Shown piece after piece: positions 1-17,520 of a DNA stretch of 64,000 nucleotides. The translations under genes were made by a program, and so were the position numbers. Origin of the DNA: Apostichopus japonicus (lineage: Eukaryota > Echinodermata > Holothuroidea > Aspidochirotida > Stichopodidae); assembly GCF_037975245.1 (NCBI RefSeq), contig NC_092561.1:12771001-12835000 (forward strand), read 5' to 3'. Each line of letters opens with the position of its first letter. Position 1 is the stretch's first letter. The notes below the pieces were generated by a model that was not told the origin of the DNA, made no database searches, and worked only from the letters and a program-made list of their open reading frames with translations.

Positions 1-5880
<5,880 letters not shown>

Positions 5881-6680
5881 AGACATTTATCCACTTCCTA
5901 TTAATAGCAATAATTCACATTAATGAGAGTTTAAATGAAAGAAACAAGTTTGTACACTGATGTCTATAGCACTGCAATTATAGCAAGTTTTTGTTTTTAA
6001 AGATTGTAAAATATTTCAGTTTTTAGGTTTAGTATCATTGGTATGACATTTTAATACACTAATTCAACACTTTAAATTCCTGGTGCTGGTAAGGAGGGAC
6101 TAAGTGTTGGTAGAATTGTACATCATTAGTGTATGTTATAAACATGATATAGATCGTTAGATCTGACGCAAGGAACAACATTCAAATCTTCTATTTAACT
6201 TTATTAAACTATTTATGTAAAAATATAGGACATAAAGAATTTTTTTTTTTACCTACCAAGAATTTATTGTAAATCAACATACTGGTAATGTTTAACTAAA
6301 CTCTCTTTAATTTTCACTTCTTGTAATATCTTGATGGCAATACTTCTTTCATGGGATGTTATCTTTTCTGATACTGTCATTTGTAGTGTATGTTCTAAAC
6401 ATGATTTTTAAGCTGATTCAATACGTACTTCTTGCACTAAGTTTCCGAAACCCAAAGTCACGTGGTAACCCTGCATGTACAACACAGCAGACTAATTCGT
6501 GTCTAAAATCTCAAATTTTGAGATTTAACCGTTTGTTCGACTGTTCATGGTCCCCGGGGCTATATATTTTTCCACCAAACCTTTAACCCAAACGATGAAT
6601 TGATAGCATTACATTGATAAACATGCCAAGAAGCTAACAGAAGCTCCGGCTGCTTTTAATAATAAATCAAGTCGGTCCAC
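5881..6680 (+). other. Probable 3' UTR of the kinase gene
   Basis: AT-rich sequence after the stop. A canonical AATAAA lies at 6661-6666, giving a 3' UTR of about 800 nt if it is used. This is the only clear hexamer I saw in the interval. No coding signal is seen. Confidence 0.4.
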
Positions 6681-7499
6681 AATTTTGCATTAATCGAGAA
6701 TGCCGCCACCTAAGGCCTTAGTCTTAAGCGCCCTCTCAGCCTAAACTGTACATTGCTCAATGTAATTATAGTGAGATTTTTTTTCTGCCTCGTCCTTTGA
6801 CCAACCAAAGTTTTGTCCTACCCCTCGTAGAATATGACTTGATAAGCCCTGACCTATATCAACATTTTCTTGCGGGTATCAGATGATATTTTAGTATCTA
6901 TATTGTTCACGATGTTCATATTTCGGTTTCACAAATCTATACGAATTATAGTAATCTTGAAACAGATTCTTATAGACATGACATCATTTCGAAGAAGCAT
7001 ATTTTATCAATTCCTTCATTCTGAGTGGAAACAAAAGACGAAAAAGAAGAAAGTTCTCCATTATTCCAATTCAATAGAGGCCGTTTGTGCATATTGTACA
7101 TACAAAGACCATTCAATCCTCACATACTTTGAACTTATTATAGTGTGATAAGCATGACACTTTATATCATTGATATGTTAATGTTTGACGTTCATTTCGC
7201 AATTAATCGAAAGTGTTAATTGATTTATCTGTTATATTTGTCGTGCATTGTCCGTACCTATATCACATGAACTTAATTTGAAACATGTATACTTACTACA
7301 TTGTAACATTTAAAAGAGTTCTCGTGCGTTAATTAGTGATTAATTGGGCGGTTAAAGGGAAGGTATAACGCACAACCAAAAGGCTATAATTCAGCCTTGC
7401 ATATATTTTGGTCAGATTTAGTAATGATGAAGATGTATCTATGTAGAAACATAACATTGGGATCATTGTAGTGTACTTAATGTAATTACAAACACTAAA
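6681..7499. other. Intergenic, nothing recognised
   Basis: Unique AT-rich sequence. Short open frames such as 6870-7148 have no recognisable domain and AT-driven composition. Confidence 0.5.
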
Positions 7500-8178
7500 T
7501 AAGAAGTAAGACAAAGCATACCACCGTATAATATAAGGCTTACTACTGTATAACATAAGGCATACAACTGTATCACATAAGGCTTATACTGTATAATATA
7601 TAGGGCATACTACTGTTACAGTATAACATAAGGCTTATTACTATATAATATAAGGCTTACTACTATATAACATAACGCTTATACTGTATAATATAAGGCT
7701 TCCTACTGTATAACATAAGGCTTACTACTATATAACATAACGCTTATACTGTATAATATAAGGCTTACTACTGTATAATATAAGGCATACTACTGTATAA
7801 CATATAAGGCTTACTACTGTTTAATAGGTCCTATAAGGCTTACTACTGTATAATCTTAGGCTTACTACTGTATAATATAAGGCATACTACTGTATAACAT
7901 ATAAGGCTTACTACTGTATAATAGGTCCTATAAGGCTTACTACTGTATAATCTTAGGCTTACTACTGTATAATATAAGGCATACTACTGTATAACATATA
8001 AGGCTTACTACTGTATAATCTTAGGCTTACTATATAATATAAGGCTTCCTACTGTATAACATAAGGCATATTACTGTATAATATAAGGCTTACTACTGTA
8101 TAATATAAGGCATATTACTGTATAACATAAGGCATATTACTGTATAACATAACTACTGTATAATATAAGGCATGTAAC
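7500..8178. repeat. Minisatellite, about 22-bp unit (tactactgtataatataaggc)
   Basis: About 28 to 30 degenerate units alternate between tactactgtataacataagg and longer forms with catataagg or ataggtcctataagg insertions. The longer variants repeat in the same order (7790-7925 against 7885-8010), a higher-order pattern implying block duplication. Confidence 0.93.
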
Positions 8179-10224
8179 AAATGGTAAATTGTTTTTAATC
8201 ATATTTGACATGGCTCAGTGAATCATTTTACATGTTTATTCAAACAATGTTGCTTTTTCTCAACATCACGTCGCAATTTGACTGGAGGAAGCGTTATGTT
8301 TACTTTATTTTTCACGACCAGTTTATTTATTGAATTGGTCTCAGAGTGTCATTCATTAGTTAACTTTCATGTCATGTTTTCTTCCTAATTTTGTATATAA
8401 TTGTTAGCATTTAGCATTAGCATTAGCGTTATTAGCATTATAGAAAAATGTGATAAATAGATAAATAAATATATACAAATGCACCCTATGATGCTGTAGT
8501 TAGAATTTATTAAATGTTCAGCCTTCAGAAGGAACATTCAAACGGCAATATCTCCCAAATGGAATAAGAGGTTTCTTAGCCGTTTGGGGAAGTACCGTAG
8601 TTAATGACAGTTATCTCTATCACATAGACCAATAATGATCGTTGGGTTCCTTTCTTATTTAAGGTGTGCTGTAGCAATAATCCTGTGATTTGCAACACAC
8701 CGCCATATGTGTGTGTGGCGACAAAAGAAACGTATACAATGACAAGATGTATATTATTGAATTGTTGGCCGGCAATGATGTCAAGAAACACAAGGAAGTA
8801 ATTGAAGGTTTTTAGTAAAGATATCCAAAAAGTGGAATCGCATACTTTGTAATTTTTCGCTTTATTGCCCATGTCTTAACTGCTTGTCATAACAACAGCA
8901 ATAATGAAACTAATGTTGATGATAACTTTGATAACAACTTTCATACACCCTCAGATCTAGACCTCATTCATCGGAATAACAAACATTAATAAGAATAACA
9001 ATTTTAATAATTCTATAAAGAAGTTAGTTTCTTTTGCCCCTCCCTGCGGTGTTTTTCTTCCGAGTTTAAACGTATTGAAATATTTGTTCATACTTACAGG
9101 CTGTAGGCTGTCAACTTTAGATCGACGCGTGGAGAAGAAATAAATAATTTTCTTACAAATCAGCAAAACATGTGGATAGACAAAATGTCCAAATACACAT
9201 GGAAAGAGTTAGAAATATTAAATAATTAATAAATCTATTTATCTTTGATTATGTGAAAGATTCGTAACAGTTATGCGAAATCATAAATGAACTTCCTTAC
9301 TTCATATCTAACTATATATAAACTTCACACCGTATTTACTCTTAGCTGTATAATCTAACAGACATTAAATTAGCACGGAACGTCTCGCAAAATCGGTTAA
9401 ATTGTCAATGAAAGCTGGAAGGGTTGGTATGAAATTGCTTATTCAAATAAAATGATAAATCAATTGTATGAATGTCGAATTCCGTCACTTGTCGGGTATT
9501 CCTTGTTATACCTTGCTCAATCTTTTGATATGTATTATCATATTTCCCGTACAGTGGTTAGGTTACTCGCAGGACTATGCAAATCTAGAACACTTGTTAA
9601 CTGCTACAAATGGTTTGTGCAGCAACACTGACACGTGACCATGTAAATGGCACATCACAATTATCAGTGGTATAGCCAGAATGTTCCTTATAGCACCACA
9701 TTTAATCCATATAACAATTCGCATTGTTCAATAATGATCAAATTGAACGTATTACACATTACAGCAGCTAAATATCTATATCTGTGTGCAGAACAAACGA
9801 ATATCTTGTAAAATCACGTTGGAGGTAAAATCCAATTCGGTTCTCTCAAACGCAACAGAATATTTTACATGGGAAGACCGCTTATTGCTCCGGATGAAAA
9901 TTCCCTTCATCTTGGTCAAAGATGATATAGCCATCAACGGTCATTTCACTACGAATCTGAATGGAAACGCTTCATATATGTACCACTAGTTTGTCAAAGA
10001 CATAGCGCTCTCAATTGCTATTACATAACCGTGGAATCCTGGTTTTTTATTAATACCTGCGTAATTTAAGTCTATCCCTATATATAATTGTGCGAAATAA
10101 GTTGTATCTTTTAGGTTTGCACTTTTAATATGTACTGTAAGTTATTTCACATGTACACTGTCTCTGATGATGTGATGATGTTAGATCAGTGGATATCAGT
10201 ACACTTCTTTCTTTTGTTTTACAT
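8179..10224. other. Intergenic, no gene recognised
   Basis: A short ttagcat repeat occurs at 8405-8440. The open frame at 9786-9989 (67 codons) and the minus-strand frame at 8576-8872 show no motif I recognise. CpG is frequent: a hand count gives about 30 per kb over 9001-10000. Confidence 0.5.
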
Positions 10225-10711
10225 ACAATGTGAGGGGGCGAGTGTTAACAAGTTCACTATACTGTTGTTTACAGACAAGGTGAGGGGCGAGTGTTAACAA
10301 GTTCACTGTACTGTTGTTTACAGACAAGGTGAGGGGCGAGTGTTAACAAGTTCAATACACTGTTGTTTGCAGACAAGGTGAGGGGCGAGTGTTAACAAGT
10401 TCAATACACTGTTGTTTACAGACAAGATGAGGGGCGAGTGTTAACAAGTTCACTATACTGTTGTTTACAGACAAGGTGAGGGGGCGAGTGTTAACAAGTT
10501 CACTATACTGTTGTTTACAGACAAGGTGAGGGGGTCAGTGTTAACAAGTTCAATACACTGTTGTTTACAGACAAGGTGAGGGGGCGAGTGTTAACAAGTT
10601 CACTATACTGTTGTTTACAGACAAGGTGAGGGGGCGAGTGTTAATAAGTTCACTATACTGTTCTTTACAGACAAGGTGAGGGGGTCAGTGTTAACAAGTT
10701 CAATACACTGT
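10225..10711. repeat. Minisatellite, 49-50 bp unit with splice-like core
   Basis: Ten head-to-tail copies, spaced 48-51 bp, share gagtgttaacaagttcacta and ttgtttacagacaaggtgag. Variation is mainly gggg against ggggg, and cgag against tcag. Copies are very alike, so expansion is recent. Each unit carries a TTTACAG acceptor-like string followed five bases later by GTGAGG. Confidence 0.96.
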
Positions 10712-12880
10712 AACTCAATACTTTGTGATTGCTTATGTTCTGCATTTCAAAATGTCAGTTACTAGAATATGTATTGTATATGGATCGATATCCTCCGCAG
10801 TATTCAAGTATACTGATTTTTGCGTCGGAAATTCGTAAAACGTGGGCTCTGATTACTGTTATAATCAACATTGTTGTAACCAATGGTAGCTTACTCCATT
10901 AAGGGCTATCAGTATCGCACAAAATACGTTAGAATTGAAACGTTTAACAACTCTGTTGTTATCCCAAGTATGTGTCTTCAATTCGACCAATTATTCTCTA
11001 TATATAGTTGGATACCCCTAAGTAGGGTTGACAAGGAGTGTGAATGTACTACTATGAAATGCCACACTAAATATGTTACATTCTGTACTTCATAACTCAA
11101 CATATATCATCTTAATCGAGCCGGGATAAACAATTAAAGAATGACTACATAGGCACATTAATTTTAAATGGTCGATATAGACTGCTTACTGTCTAGGTTA
11201 TATTTCTATTTCACTTTTATTCTTTGTGAAATAACCATTTGAATATTACAGGCTCATCAATCGAAGTGGCTGCATTATCTAGTCTAGCACGATGACCTTA
11301 CAATAGGTCATCGAAAGCAACACAAAACATTTTCAAAAGATATTGCATTTCAATGGCACCCAATAACATGTAAAATGTATGAATTATGTATAATGGGTGT
11401 CCGATATCACATGTGAATGATCTCTTGTTTGTATCGGAGGTTAACAGAACATTTATGAATTTTGATCAAGTTAATATTAAAGGAGCATCCATACATTTGG
11501 CTTAGTTTAAAGATGAATACCTTGTAGGTAATGTACATCTTACCCTTTGCGATAGCAGTCAATTTTTCCTTCAAAATGGGGATTGCGTATGAAGTCATAC
11601 GTACATAATTAATGATGACATCGTACTCTAAGCTTACATGAAAGTTTATGAATGGAAATGTTGATGTGTCTGACTCGCTTGAAGATCTGACTTCTCCATT
11701 TATGTTCAAGCACCTACTCGACCTACACCGTTGCACTGTTTAAATTGTCATAGTGTTGGTGTGTTTTGGCAACAGTATGAGACACAGCAATACAAAGGTA
11801 ACCTAGAAGCGACGCCGTACAGGACAGAACTACTGGTTCATAAACATATTATCGCATATATAGATACGGTTCTCTCTTGGAAGATTGTCTTACTGCAAAT
11901 ATAGATAATGTTATTACTTTCATTAACTGCAATGCAAGGACTCTCCGCGACATACAGCCATCGTGATATTGGTACATTTTGTTTCATATTCATGACTAGC
12001 TTGTATAGTTGTCTTGCATAAATATTTCCTAATCTGTATTTCAATAAGTAAATGGCTTACGAAATAACTAAATTAATTAATTCAATACTCGATGTGAGTC
12101 ATTTGTTGGTAATTCATTTTGCATATAAACTACCTTAAAGTCCATATCACTTACTACATATAATGTATAGTATCTAAGTTAACAGTCAATGGCTCATTGA
12201 CTCCACGTTGTCTGAAAGTGCGCAGAAACGCTACTATAGGCTATGAGTAATACAGTGATTGACATCTTTGTATGAAATTAATACATTATTTCCATTAGCG
12301 CGTTATCAATCTGACATCAACTAATACCGTTAAGTGACCCCCCATTCACGATCTTTCGCCTGTCATATTTCCCTCGTTTTTTCCTTCAATTAGGGCGTTC
12401 TTTCTTTTCAAATTTCATCACTGCGAGAAGATCTTCTAATATCTGCAAGTATCGCTCTCGAGTTTTGAGTCTTTGTTCTTTCGATGTGACTTTCGTCACT
12501 GTGGATTGACGTATCTCATTGTTAACGACTTGAGGTTCACTTCATATCTTTAACGCCAAATTAAATCTACGGTAGCCTGTAAAGATCATTTAAGAACTTC
12601 ATGGAATCGCCGTGTTAATAACTGTAATACTTGAACAAGAGTATTATTTTCTTCTATCATAAGTTCACTGTTATCCGTACGGTAACAAGTATTAAAAGAC
12701 CATAAAGGCCTACCATAACAATCAATTTTAAATCATATTTCAAATATATTTTCAACCTTTTCATTTCAATTTCATGGGATTAAACGTTGCACAAGGTTGT
12801 TGATTTGAAATCGTTATTTTCATTTGCATATATCTATAACATCCATCAGTCCATTGCTATACGGCGGTTACATCGGGTTA
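10712..12880. other. Intergenic, no gene recognised
   Basis: Unique sequence with many CpGs. Open frames at 10883-11095 (+), 11407-11736 (-) and 11838-12044 (-) are short and carry no recognised family motif. Confidence 0.5.
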
Positions 12881-12883
12881 ACA

Positions 12884-13466
12884 ATCTGAACTATCAGGCA
12901 CACGGCTAAGGCCCTTAACATTTCAGGACATCATTGATAACACACCAATATAGTGTTTACAGCTACGTTGCGCAATCCTTTTCAACCAAATGTTCAATTT
13001 TATCGTATTATTCGTAAAGCGGGTAGAGTCATTGGAGACCCCCAATCAACAGTTGAGGAAATTTATGTGTGCTTGCTCCAAAACAAACTAGACACTGTTT
13101 GGAATGACCATGATCACCCGCTTCACTGTTATCTGCACGATAATATCATAACTAGGGGCACTGGCAGACTGCGTCTCCCTCCCATGAGAACCAACCGTCA
13201 TCGCAATTCGTTTATTCCACGTGCAATAAGGCTTTACAATGATAACTTGAGCCGTTAGGTCCTGCCTATGTGTGTTTTATTGTTCGGTTGTTTAATGTTT
13301 TATCGTTCCGTTCTATCCCTGTTTTTCATATTTGTAACATAGCCATTTATCTTTGTACTGTCTTTTTACTTTTTATGTGCAAGATTTTAATTTCCTTCTT
13401 TGGAGTAATAAAGTTCTACTTATCTTATCTTATCTTATCTTATCTTATCTTATCTTATCTTATCTT
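12884..13466 (+). mobile_element. LINE (non-LTR retrotransposon) 3' fragment with reverse transcriptase C-terminus
   Basis: From about 12941 to the TAG at 13256-13258 the frame encodes the end of a reverse transcriptase ORF. It shows RIIRKAGRVIGDP, then HPLHCYLHD and RTNRHRNSFIPRAIRLYN. These blocks are characteristic of the C-terminus of CR1/L2/Jockey-like LINE ORF2 proteins. A stop lies upstream of the preserved frame, so this is a 5'-truncated dead copy. The 3' UTR has AATAAA at 13407-13412 and ends in a (TTATC)n tail. The exact clade and left boundary are uncertain. Confidence 0.82.
13418..13466 (+). repeat. (TTATC)n tail of the LINE
   Basis: Nine or so perfect TTATC units directly follow the 3' UTR, eight bases after AATAAA. 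Several LINE clades end in short tandem repeats instead of poly(A); position and orientation fit that. Confidence 0.85.
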
Positions 13467-13672
13467 AATTCAGCAATCATAAAATCATAAATTGTGAACC
13501 CAAGCATTTTTGTAAACGAAAGGCCAATTGCCCAGTTCATGAATCATTAACTACACCCACAACCGCACCCATTTCCTGTATCTAATCTTTTCTGCTTAAA
13601 TATTCACACATTTTAGCGGCATTCACTTGAAATTGAATGACTTAGCGATGTAGGCAAACTTAAACGCATCCG

Positions 13673-13715
13673 TATAAAAGTCGGGCGGTGTCAGTCACTT
13701 CGTGCGTTCACTATG
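13673..13715 (+). promoter_or_regulatory. Possible TATA-type core promoter
   Basis: TATAAAAG at 13673-13680 is followed by a GC-richer stretch. Initiator-like TCAGTC is at 13691 and TTCACT at 13707; the latter is at the usual 30-35 bp spacing. A gtgagt donor-like site follows near 13816, which would give a short 5' UTR exon. No coding exon downstream is recognised, so this may be chance. Confidence 0.2.
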
Positions 13716-15370
13716 TAACTCTCTGGTGATAGGCTTGTTCCTGAGCCACGTTAGATGAGATTTAATCAACAAAGCGAGGCCTGTCCCCATTAGATAGACA
13801 ACAATCATCGTAACGTGAGTCATACGCCACGACATGTTACGATCTATAATAACTTTTACACGAAGATTTACCGGAAAATCATTTTCCATTCAAGTATTTA
13901 GGGGAGCTTACGGCAATTCACGGATTGAAACACGCGTCAGTCTTAATCATACTGGTAAATGTGTTACGGTAGCTTACTATTGCCATTGGGTACGAATTAG
14001 AGGGACCGAGAAGAAGACGGAAAAAAAGCGACAATATTTTTTTTTTCTGAACTGCAAATTATTCATTCCAATAGTTTCCTAACTAAAGTAAAATAAAAAA
14101 TTCCTAGCTTGTCAAAATGATCGTTGTGAAAATGGAGCTGCAGGGCCGGTTCTTAGACCATGAATGGAATGGCTGAATTAAGAAATGTAGTTTGCTATAA
14201 AGTTTTCAACGCTGGGACCAATTGTCTGTCAAACATTCATGGCTGCTTGCCGCCGAACATGTAACCACCGCTGTAGATTAATTCCACATTACATTGCTGC
14301 TTATATAGCAAAATAATGGCATCTAATGTATATATATGTACGGTATTTATGCAAAGTAGGAAACCTAAAACACAATTGGGGAACAAAAGCTTGTTAAGAC
14401 AATCACTGTTATAATTGACAAATAAACACAGTACTAATACCGTATATATATGAAGAATAATGATAATATTTGATTTCTTTCCCAAGATGTGTTTCTAGAC
14501 AACATTATAAGAGGTTACCATTGTCGTTTGTGTTGAAACAGACTTGCTTTCTACAACGGAGTCATAAACCTCTTATTCCTATTAAATATCAATATAGATA
14601 AACCACAAAGACTAATGAAAACAAAAGCATTCGCTTTTGATCGAACTTGATCTTCATCTCTAATGGAACAACTGGGCTACCGTATTAGAGAGAATCCCCT
14701 TGCGCTACCAAAGCGTTGTAATATTACCTTTGCTGTGTCATTAATTGAGGATGAATCACATCGTCAAATAATTTGTATTTCGCTTTCAAATGAGTATTAT
14801 TGCCTTCATCAAATAGAGGGCGTTTCCACGTTACACCGCAGTACATGACTATGTGGGTTACACGAGTCTTGTTTTCATAGGGCTTGAGTATGTGGCTAAC
14901 TTGTTCTTTCGAAATACTTGGAAAGCTTGAAAGTTATTGTCGATGTATTATGTAAGACCTCAAAACCCTACTGCTCTTAAATACATTTTCTCTAGCTGCT
15001 TTTATGAAGCTGACACAATGGTTTGAGCGTCAGAGTAGATAATTAGATAACTAGATCACTTTGGTTAATGAACATAATTAAGGATATAACTTCAAAACTG
15101 TATATGCTTGTCAAAGCTTTAACTGAATCTTCATATAACCCTTGTCAACAATTTATTTAAAATAACTGATGCCGAACTTATTCTTTCATTTTAAAACTTA
15201 CTAGAGCATAAAGGATAATGCCGCAGACATTTTTTACTTGAGGGATACGAATCTTGTGTAAAGCTTAAAACAAGTTTGCCAACTTTCAACGAAGAATGAG
15301 AAAATAATCTTTGAATCAGTGAACACTGCAGCACACTTCTTTCTTTAGATCTTCAACTTTCTAATAATTA

Positions 15371-15388
15371 TATATATATATATATATA
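15371..15388. repeat. Short (TA)n tract
   Basis: About nine TA units. Confidence 0.9.
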
Positions 15389-15564
15389 CATTACGGTACG
15401 TTAACTAACAAACAATCCTTATTGTTTGCGTATCATTGGCATGCATATTTATCAGCCATATGCAAATGAAGCTTATTACATGATATGGTGTACCTATATG
15501 TGTTAAATGTTCCCCACCACGGAGTGCTCAGATTCGCATTGCAATCCGAGTGGAGAACTACATA

Positions 15565-15945
15565 CAGTGGCGTAGGAAGGTACGTTTGAGTGGGGGGGGG
15601 GGGCTGAAGACTGATGGCCGGCCTGGGGGAGGGGTCTAAGGGGAGGGGGTGTCCGGAGGGGGTGTCCCCCTCCCCTTTGGATTTTTTTTGCATTTTCAGG
15701 TGGCCTCAGATGCAATTTGGTGCAATATAGCACACTTCAACCCACCCACTCCATTTTGTATATAATTTTGCATTTTCACTTGGCCTTAGATGCAATTTGG
15801 TGCTCCAAATGAGATTTTTTCTCATTTGGAAATGAAAAAGGGGTTTTTTGACTTGCGAAGCGGGGGGGCGGTATGATACTTCCGCCCCTCCATATTTTTC
15901 ACTGGGGGGCTGGCGCCCCCCAGCCCCCCGGTTCCTACGCCCTTG
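15565..15945. mobile_element. hAT-like MITE, 381 bp, with 8-bp target duplication
   Basis: It starts CAGTGGCGTAGGAA and ends TTCCTACGCCCTTG, so the terminal inverted repeats match at 12 of 14 positions. The 8-mer actacata lies directly outside both ends (15557-15564 and 15946-15953), the target-site size of hAT elements. No transposase is encoded, so it is non-autonomous. A G-run sits 25 bp inside the left end. The phrases gcattttca and atgcaatttggtg each occur twice inside (15690-15725 and 15769-15805), an internal duplication. Confidence 0.88.
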
Positions 15946-15953
15946 ACTACATA

Positions 15954-16977
15954 CAAATATCTGTAGTAAAAAAAATTAAAAAAACATACGGAAGGATCTG
16001 TTGAGTTATAGTCCAATAAACCTACTAGAATGTAAAGAAAATGTATCGTGTGTTGCATAAATCACAATAACAAAACATATTAAACTATTGTTATTTCGAT
16101 TCATACACACGTATATAATGTTGTCTCTTTTTCAAACTATATCATTACTCAATGTTTTAATTGCCTGTTTGCATACAGGTGTGACATATATTACAAACAA
16201 TCGTAATATCTCGTAAACAAATTGCTTTAACATGACAATATCCTTGATCACCTCCAAGTATCCCTTATATACCACATCACGTATTTTACCAGATTTTTTT
16301 TTTATATCCAAAGTGCACACTGCCGAGCATTTATAATAATATTTTCTTCTTTTGTAATATGATATTCGAAGGATTTCCGAATGCCACGTGTCAAACTTTC
16401 CCCTAAAAATGACCACAAGCTTAGTTTGTCATCGACTTGCTCATCTCCATTAGACGAACATCGGATGACTCAGCTAAAGATTCTGACCGAAAGAAATGAC
16501 TGACGGATTCGAATCTAAAGAAAGAAACAACAAAGCCGAGATGGGACAAAACCGCAAACGAGTTTCTACGGCTACCTTCTGTCTCTTTAATTATGGGTGC
16601 GATGCTTACGTAAGATTGAGTCACCAAAAATAGACGCCTGCGACTTGCGACGTTAACAAAGATGCCCCTGAGATCAGCGTATTTCCGTATGAACAAAGAT
16701 TTACTTTATGTACCACGAAATCGGCACGATCGCTTTGTTAAGCAATGAAAAATATGTGTACAAGAGAGTTATGCTGTACTCATTCAATATACATGTACTT
16801 TGCGATCGTATCTATGATTATTTATGATTTCCATATATAATTATTTATAATTTCGCTCTATTTTCCTGTTAGAATAATGACATATTCACCAGTGTAATTT
16901 TTTTTGGGGGAAAAATGTCGTGAATTGAGAATAAATGTTTCATTGAATGCTTCTCTGCACACAGGAACGATTTTTCA
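15954..16977. other. Intergenic, nothing recognised
   Basis: Unique sequence. Minus-strand frames at 16132-16416 and 16421-16696 carry no recognised motif. Confidence 0.5.
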
Positions 16978-17520
16978 TATCGCACCGTATCATGTCGTAT
17001 CGTATCGTCTCGTATCTTATCGTATCGTATATTATCGTATCGTATCGTGTCGTATCGTATCGTATCGTATCGCATCGTATCGCATCGTATCGCATCGTAT
17101 CGTATCTTATCGTATCCTATCCTATCGTTTCGTTTCGTATCCTATCGTATCGTATCGTTCCGTATCGTATCTTATCGTATCGTATCGTCTCGTTTCGTAT
17201 CGTATCTTATCGTGTCGTATCGTTTCGTATCGTATTCTATCCTATCGTCTCGTTCCGTATATTTTCTTATCGTATCGTATCGTATCGTATCTTATCGTAC
17301 CGTACCGTATCTTATCTTATCGTATCGGATCTTATCGTATCTTATCGTATCGTATTGTATCGTATCGTATCATATCATATCGTATCGTTCCTTACCATAT
17401 CGTATCGTATCGTGTCTTATCGTATCGTATCGTAACGTATCGTATCGTATCTTTTCTTTATCGTATCGTATCTTATCATATCGTATCGTATCGCATCGCA
17501 TCGTATCGTATTGTATCGAA
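16978..17520. repeat. Pentanucleotide array (CGTAT)n, about 540 bp
   Basis: More than 100 tandem CGTAT units with single-base variants CTTAT, CCTAT, CGTTT, CGCAT and CGTGT. Because 5 and 3 share no factor, all three forward frames read the same Y-R-I-V-S cycle and stay open, giving long but meaningless frames. CpG is kept in most units. Confidence 0.98.

Larger units (their letters stand above)
13467..15556. other. Intergenic, no firm gene
   Basis: The possible core promoter at 13673 is listed separately. A minus-strand frame at 13695-13889 starts with a hydrophobic segment (MTHVTMIVVYLMGTGLALLI) like a signal anchor, but no family is recognised and no downstream exon is evident. The remainder has scattered short frames only. 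Confidence 0.4.
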
